Shown piece after piece: positions 59,530-64,000 of a stretch of DNA of 64,000 nt. The notes beneath the pieces were generated by a model. The model saw only the letters and a list, made by a program, of their open reading frames with translations, was not told the origin of the DNA and made no database searches. Made by a program: the position numbers and the translations under genes. The DNA comes from VXNE01 sp963665455 (GTDB taxonomy: Bacteria; Pseudomonadota; Gammaproteobacteria; Pseudomonadales; Azotimanducaceae): contig OY762279.1 in assembly GCA_963665455.1 (NCBI GenBank), positions 2,170,001-2,234,000 of the forward strand, written 5' to 3'. How positions within the stretch are numbered: position 1 is the stretch's first letter; each line of letters opens with the position of its first letter.

Positions 59530-62115
59530 GTGGCGGAGAGCGACTACCCGATCCTGGTGTTTCCTGCGCCTGCGCTCGCGGAAAGGGCCAGACGGTCTGG
59601 ATTTGGCAGACCGCCGAGACGCCCCGGGGCGGGTAGACAGGGAGAACGGCTAGCGCCGCAGTTCCAGCGCTTGGAAGAGGCGTTGGCGAATCGCCGTTTG
59701 GCGCTCCAGGAAACCTCGGCGGGGATAGTACCCGAGCAGGTGCTGGTGCTGGAGACGGTCGGGCCGGTGGCGAACTTCATCCGGGCCGTGGAACGGGTCG
59801 AAGGCCTCGAATGGCTGGCTGAGTACGAGCTCGACGACATCCCGCCCGGCGACGGATTCGAGCACGAGGACGATCCAGAGAAGCGCCTGAGCGGGCAACT
59901 CTTCCTCATGATGTCGGACGGGCGAGCACTCGCCGAACTTCGCGGCCTCTTCGAAGGTTGGCGCCGGGATCCGGACGCTCCGTTCAGTCGTGGCCTCGCA
60001 CCGCTCAAGCGGGCGTTCCAATACCTGCGAGAGATCCGGCCATGGGACGTCGAAGACCGGCTGGCGGACACGGGCCTGCTGGAGGATTGGAACGAGCGGG
60101 CGGCGTTCGGGCAGGAGACGGTCTCGTTCGAGGCGGAACTCTGGTATCGGGGGAGCGCTTCGCGGCGCCGTGCCGCAGCCGACCAACTGCGCCAAGCGAT
60201 AGCCGCGTTGGACGGCGAGATAGTCAGCGAGTGCGTGGTCGAAGACATCGCGTACCACGGGATACTTGGCCGGATGGACGTCGCTCGGGTGCGCGACCTG
60301 ATTGATCGACCGGAAACGCGGCGTGACGTGGGGCTGTTCCGCTGCGACGACGTCATGTTCCTGCGGCCCGTCGGGCAGTGCGCGGTGCTGATCGGCGAGG
60401 ATACGGAGGAAACGCTGCCGGTTCGGCCGGCGGAACCCGAGCGTGTTGTGGAGGGAGCGCCGGTGATCGCCCTGTTGGACGGCATGCCGCTGACTGGGCA
60501 TGTGCTGCTTAGCGGTCGCCTCGTGGTCGACGACCCGGACAGCTACGAGGACACCTACCAGGCGGCCGAGCGGAGCCATGGGACGGCGATGGCCTCACTT
60601 ATCTGCCACGACGATCTCAATGTGGGGGGGACGGCGATCGGAAGGCCGGTGTACGTACGGCCGATCATGCAGCCGCGGCGGTGGTTCGATGGCCGGTTCG
60701 AGGAAACCGTGCCGGAGGATGTGCTGCCGGTGGACTTAGTGCATAGGGCGGTGGTTCGGCTTTTCGATGGCGAAGGTGGGGAGCCGCCCGTTGCGCCCGA
60801 CGTGCGCGTGGTGAACCTCTCGATCGGCGACCGGGCGCGACCGCTGGGCCGGGAGATGAGCGGGTGGGCGCGGCTGCTCGACTGGCTGTCTTGGAAGTAC
60901 GACGTTCTGTTCGTGGTGAGTGCGGGGAACCACCTGCGGGAACTTTCGATGGCCACGCCGAACTCGAGTTTTCGGGGCCTCCCGGCGGAGACTCGCCAGC
61001 GATTGCTGATCTCGGCTGTGGCCGAGGATACGAGGCATCGGCGGCTATTGTCGCCTGCGGAGACGCTGAACGGGGTGACTGTGGGTGCCGTTCACGCGGA
61101 CGGCTCCGGTCCCTGGGTTGGGCAGCTTGTGGATCCGGTGGGGATCGGATTGCCGAGTGTCATATCCGCGCACGGTCCGGGTTACCGCCGTGCGATCAAG
61201 CCGGAGATCCATCTGCCGGGTGGCAGGCAGCTCATGTCGGAGGATCCCGTGCCGCCTGCGGGAACAGCGGTGCTGCGGCCGGCACTGTCGACGCGAGAGC
61301 CTGGACAACGGGTGGCGACGCCGGGCGCGGCCGGCACGCTGACCGCCACGCACCACACCCGGGGTACGAGCAATGCCGCGGCCCTGGGCACCCGAGGCGC
61401 GTACTTCTTCTACGAGTTGCTCGAAGCGCTGCGCGCGCAGCCCGACCGCGAGATTCCCCTAGAGTTCGATGCCGTTCTGATGAAGGCGTTGCTGGTGCAC
61501 GGCTCGGCGTGGGACGGCCTGCTGGGCCCTTACCGGCAAGCGCTAGGGGCGGCGCATCCGGGGCGTACGTTCCGCAACTACGTGGCGCGCTTCTTGGGGT
61601 ACGGTCGCCCCGACTTCGGACGCGTGGCGGTGGGTGAGGAGCAGCGCGTGACCATACTGGGATTTGGATCGTTGGGCGACGGCGACGCTGCGGCGTTCGC
61701 GCTGCCGCTGCCGCCAAGCCTGTCCGGCGTCAACGTTAAACGGCGCGTAGTCGTGACGCTGGGTTGGATGTCGCCGATCAACAGCCGGCGGCAAAACTAC
61801 CGGGTGGCGCATCTGTGGTTCGACGTCGTCGGGAACGTGGCGAGTACGCGTACCTGCGCGGATCACCGGGCGGTGCGGCGGGGAACGGTACAGCACGAAG
61901 TATTCGAGGGACGTGACGCCGTGGCCATCCAGGACGGGGACGATCTCATCGTCAAGGTTAGTTGCCGCAGTGACGCTGGCGATATCGTCGAACCGGTTCG
62001 CTTCGGCTTGGCGGTGACCTTGGAAGTCGCGGAAAGCCTCCTTTTGCCTATTCCGATCTACGAGGAAGTGCGGGAGCGAATAGCAGTTCGGGTTAGGCCG
62101 GCCTTGGGGGCGTAG
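59530..62115 (+). CDS. ietS: Subtilisin-like (S8) serine protease of an IetAS-type system
   Basis: 861 residues, no signal peptide, hence cytoplasmic. The first 300 residues form a large N-terminal region (LEEALANRRLALQETSAGIV ... ECVVEDIAYHGILGRMDV) that may dock the ATPase. The catalytic triad is visible: Asp317 in VIALLDGMPLTG, His350 in ERSHGTAMASLI and Ser614 in RGTSNAAALGTR; the oxyanion Asn is in VVSAGNHLRE. The C-terminal 180 residues are beta-rich. GTG 59530 lies just after the ietA stop, so translation is coupled. Unregulated proteolysis on infection is the presumed output. Confidence 0.87.
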   Translation: MAESDYPILVFPAPALAERARRSGFGRPPRRPGAGRQGERLAPQFQRLEEALANRRLALQETSAGIVPEQVLVLETVGPVANFIRAVERVEGLEWLAEYELDDIPPGDGFEHEDDPEKRLSGQLFLMMSDGRALAELRGLFEGWRRDPDAPFSRGLAPLKRAFQYLREIRPWDVEDRLADTGLLEDWNERAAFGQETVSFEAELWYRGSASRRRAAADQLRQAIAALDGEIVSECVVEDIAYHGILGRMDVARVRDLIDRPETRRDVGLFRCDDVMFLRPVGQCAVLIGEDTEETLPVRPAEPERVVEGAPVIALLDGMPLTGHVLLSGRLVVDDPDSYEDTYQAAERSHGTAMASLICHDDLNVGGTAIGRPVYVRPIMQPRRWFDGRFEETVPEDVLPVDLVHRAVVRLFDGEGGEPPVAPDVRVVNLSIGDRARPLGREMSGWARLLDWLSWKYDVLFVVSAGNHLRELSMATPNSSFRGLPAETRQRLLISAVAEDTRHRRLLSPAETLNGVTVGAVHADGSGPWVGQLVDPVGIGLPSVISAHGPGYRRAIKPEIHLPGGRQLMSEDPVPPAGTAVLRPALSTREPGQRVATPGAAGTLTATHHTRGTSNAAALGTRGAYFFYELLEALRAQPDREIPLEFDAVLMKALLVHGSAWDGLLGPYRQALGAAHPGRTFRNYVARFLGYGRPDFGRVAVGEEQRVTILGFGSLGDGDAAAFALPLPPSLSGVNVKRRVVVTLGWMSPINSRRQNYRVAHLWFDVVGNVASTRTCADHRAVRRGTVQHEVFEGRDAVAIQDGDDLIVKVSCRSDAGDIVEPVRFGLAVTLEVAESLLLPIPIYEEVRERIAVRVRPALGA

Positions 62116-62170
62116 GCGCGGGCCACGCGACGACTGCACGGAAGGCGTGGATTGGGCTGGCGACCTCGGG

Positions 62171-63041
62171 GCGCCAGGTGACGAAGACGGGCTTCGTCTT
62201 CGTCCTGGACCGCGACACCGGCGAGCCGTTCCTGCCCGGCGAGGAACGGCCCGTCCCGCAGGCGGGTGCTCCCGGCGAGTGGCTCTCGCCGACGCAGCCG
62301 TTCCCGGTCGCGCGCCGCCCATCGTGCCGAACCGCCTGTCGCCGGACGACGCGTTCGGCCTGACCAATGTTCGACCGCCTGAGCTGCCGCGCGCGCATCG
62401 CGGACTCCGTGGCGGACGGCCTGTTCACCCCGCCCTCGGAACGGGGCACGCTGCTCTATCCGTTCACCGGCGGGGGCGCGAACTGGGGCGGCGCCGCGTA
62501 CGACCCGACGCGCAACCTGCTGATCGTCAACATGAACAACATGGCGCACCACATCCAGTTGATCCCCGCCGAGCGCGTCGAGCAGGCGCGCCGGGTGTTC
62601 CACGGCCGGGAAGTCTCCCCCCAGACCGGGGCACCGTTCGGGATGAAGCGCGAGCTGCTGCTCTCTCCGCTCGGCCTCCCCTGTACGCCACCGCCCTGGG
62701 GCGTCCCGGCCACGGTGGACCTGGCCAGCGGAGAGATCGTCTGGCGCACCGCCCTCGGCGAGGTCTACGGCGCGGCCCTGGGCCTGCCGAGCCTGGGCGG
62801 CCCCATCGTGACGGCGGGCGGCCTCGTGTTCATCGGCGGCACGCCGCTCGACGACCTGCTGCGTGCCTTCGACGTGGCGACGGGCGCGTTGCTGTGGCAG
62901 CGGCAACTGCCCGCCGCGGGGCAGGCCACGCCGATGACGTACGTGTGGGAGGGGCGGCAGTACGTGGTGATCCAGGCGGGCGGCAACCCGGCAGGGCAGG
63001 GGCGGCTGGGGGATGTGGTGATGGCGTTTGGGCTTCACTGA
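62171..63041 (+). pseudogene. Truncated and frameshifted PQQ-dependent dehydrogenase, copy 2
   Basis: Starts 55 bases after ietS at RQVTKTGFVFVLDRDTGEPF and repeats the C-terminal part of copy 1 to the end (LGDVVMAFGLH). A frameshift lies near 62,320-62,370 (first frame ends FPVARRPSCRT; the second resumes at FDRLSCRARIADSVADG, ATG 62367). It is closely similar to 56819-57681 at DNA level, offset about 5,356-5,360 because of small indels. Neither copy has a 5' end, so neither is functional. Confidence 0.85.
62175..63041. repeat. 0.87-kb direct repeat, right arm (PQQ dehydrogenase 3' part)
   Basis: Partner of 56819-57681, same orientation; offset 5,356 at the start and 5,360 at the end. Recombination between the arms would delete ietAS and the small gene as a circle of about 5.36 kb. 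Confidence 0.88.
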
Positions 63042-63152
63042 ACCCGGCGGGGCAGCCACGCCTTACTGGCTTCACGCGTGGTGTGCGGCTTCTCGGTTCC
63101 CGGCCTGTCACTATAGAATCTGAACAGTTTCGAAGGACAGGAGGTCATTGCG

Positions 63153-64000
63153 ATGGCATTCCAGACACCCATCACGATCAGCGACGCGCTTGAGCGAATA
63201 CACAAGCGGCACTACGCCCTACCCGCGATCCAGCGCGAGTTCGTTTGGAGCCAGGAGCAGATTTGCGCGCTCTTCGACAGCCTCATGCGCGGCTATCCGA
63301 TCGGCGCATTCTTGTTCTGGACCGTCAAGAAGAAACTGCTGCGCAAGCACAGCTGGTACGAGTTCATCACCAAGTACCACCAGAAGGATGATCCTCACTG
63401 CCATGAGCTAACGATAGCGGACCGTTCCCGAGGTGTCACAGCGGTCCTGGATGGGCAGCAGCGTTTGACGGCGCTTAACATCGGGATCTATGGGAGCTAC
63501 GCCCAAAAGTTGCCGCGGCTGTGGTGGAACAATCCGTATGCCTTTCCGAGGCGGCATCTGTATCTGAAACTGACGGAAAAGGCTGATGACGACGAATCAG
63601 GTTCCGAGTTCCTGTTCAAGATGTTGGCAAAGAAAGGTACTAGGATGGTGCCCGAGGGCGAAACAGCGGGCGATCATTCGTGGTTCCGCGTCAGGGATGT
63701 TCGGAAGTTCCAGGACGCTAGGCAGATACACAGATATCTTCAAACTATCGAGTTGGCTGATCATCCATTGGCGTTCGACCACTTGGGCCGACTTCACGAC
63801 GTAGTTTACTCGGACAGTGTGATCTCGTTCTATGAGGAAAGAGACCAAGACGTCGATAAGGTTCTCGATATCTTTATCCGAACAAACAGCGGAGGAACGG
63901 AACTGTCATATTCCGACCTCCTGATGAGCGTCGCCGTCGCCGCATGGAAGGGACGGAACGCACGAGAGGAAATCCACGGCTTGGTCGACGACCTTAACAA
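63153..64000 (+). CDS. DUF262 (GmrSD-like) restriction/defence protein, 3' end outside the window
   Basis: 282 codons visible, open to the edge of the window. The N-terminal DUF262 motifs are clear: YALPAIQREFVWSQEQICAL followed by FDSLMRGYPIGAFLFW, the ParB-like catalytic signature VLDGQQRLTALNIGIYGS, and IFIRTNSGGTELSYSDLLMS. DUF262 is the nucleotide-hydrolysing half of GmrSD Type IV enzymes, which cut glucosylated hydroxymethylcytosine DNA, and of other antiphage proteins. GGAGG lies 7 bases before ATG 63153. Whether a DUF1524 HNH nuclease is fused or follows cannot be seen. Confidence 0.85.
   Translation, partial: MAFQTPITISDALERIHKRHYALPAIQREFVWSQEQICALFDSLMRGYPIGAFLFWTVKKKLLRKHSWYEFITKYHQKDDPHCHELTIADRSRGVTAVLDGQQRLTALNIGIYGSYAQKLPRLWWNNPYAFPRRHLYLKLTEKADDDESGSEFLFKMLAKKGTRMVPEGETAGDHSWFRVRDVRKFQDARQIHRYLQTIELADHPLAFDHLGRLHDVVYSDSVISFYEERDQDVDKVLDIFIRTNSGGTELSYSDLLMSVAVAAWKGRNAREEIHGLVDDLN

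Noticed and set aside
54517..62115. OLD nuclease plus ietA as a single Gabija-like system
   Set aside because: IetA is an AAA+ of the FtsH type on the opposite strand, not a UvrD-like helicase, and it is coupled to a subtilase.

Overview
The window comes from a GC-rich, Gram-negative bacterium. A TonB-dependent zinc receptor, c-type cytochromes, a cNOR-type nitric oxide reductase, a Zur-type Fur-family repressor and a MerC-like protein all fit a proteobacterium, most likely a gammaproteobacterium with an environmental or host-associated lifestyle. I cannot name the genus. The GC-rich codon bias opens many long antisense frames; these are omitted. I saw no rRNA, tRNA or CRISPR array.

Region 1 (1-25 kb) is mostly metabolic. 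It holds the last codons of a TonB receptor, a VOC protein, a PhyH-type dioxygenase and a Tat-exported serine hydrolase. Next comes a norC-norB-cytochrome c operon with small membrane ORFs, a cysteine-dioxygenase-like cupin, a HigBA/RelE-type toxin-antitoxin pair inside a 37-bp direct repeat, and a four-domain rhodanese. A frameshifted SDR gene, two membrane/coiled-coil proteins, a pair of overlapping ATPase genes (one frameshifted) behind a perfect 28-bp palindrome, and an FAD oxidoreductase follow. The stretch closes with a broken Rpn nuclease gene, a zinc-homeostasis locus (zur, merC-like, small secreted protein, His/Asp-rich ZnuD-like receptor, probable Zur box) and a PQQ quinohemoprotein dehydrogenase.

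Region 2 (25-38 kb) is a patchwork of accessory genes and gene remnants. It holds a HipBA-like pair whose kinase has an internal deletion, a membrane Mrr nuclease, a DUF433 protein and two PD-(D/E)XK nuclease-like proteins. Two copies of an N-acyl-D-amino-acid deacylase gene lie exactly 5,850 bp apart in direct orientation. The first is 5'-truncated and the second is full length. Between them sit a membrane-anchored ParA/Mrp-like ATPase, a three-TM protein and a secreted protein, all unassigned.

Region 3 (38-64 kb) is a defence island. It starts with a short Argonaute system (TIR-APAZ plus short pAgo, SPARTA type). Directly behind it is a tightly packed cassette of two Thoeris-ThsB-like TIR proteins and a three-TM protein, the best candidate here for a little-described system. 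Next are a Type I R-M locus with a frameshifted hsdR, an ABC-type ATPase with a substituted Walker B glutamate, transposase remnants, small low-GC ORFs, an IS630 element with an amber-interrupted transposase, and an OLD-family ATPase-TOPRIM nuclease. An IetAS ATPase-subtilase pair lies between two truncated copies of the same PQQ dehydrogenase gene. The window ends inside a DUF262/GmrSD-like gene.

Two themes recur. Several accessory cassettes sit between direct duplications of host-type gene fragments (37 bp, about 0.87 kb and 1.58 kb). There are also many single-base frameshifts, which means either real decay or uncorrected assembly indels.
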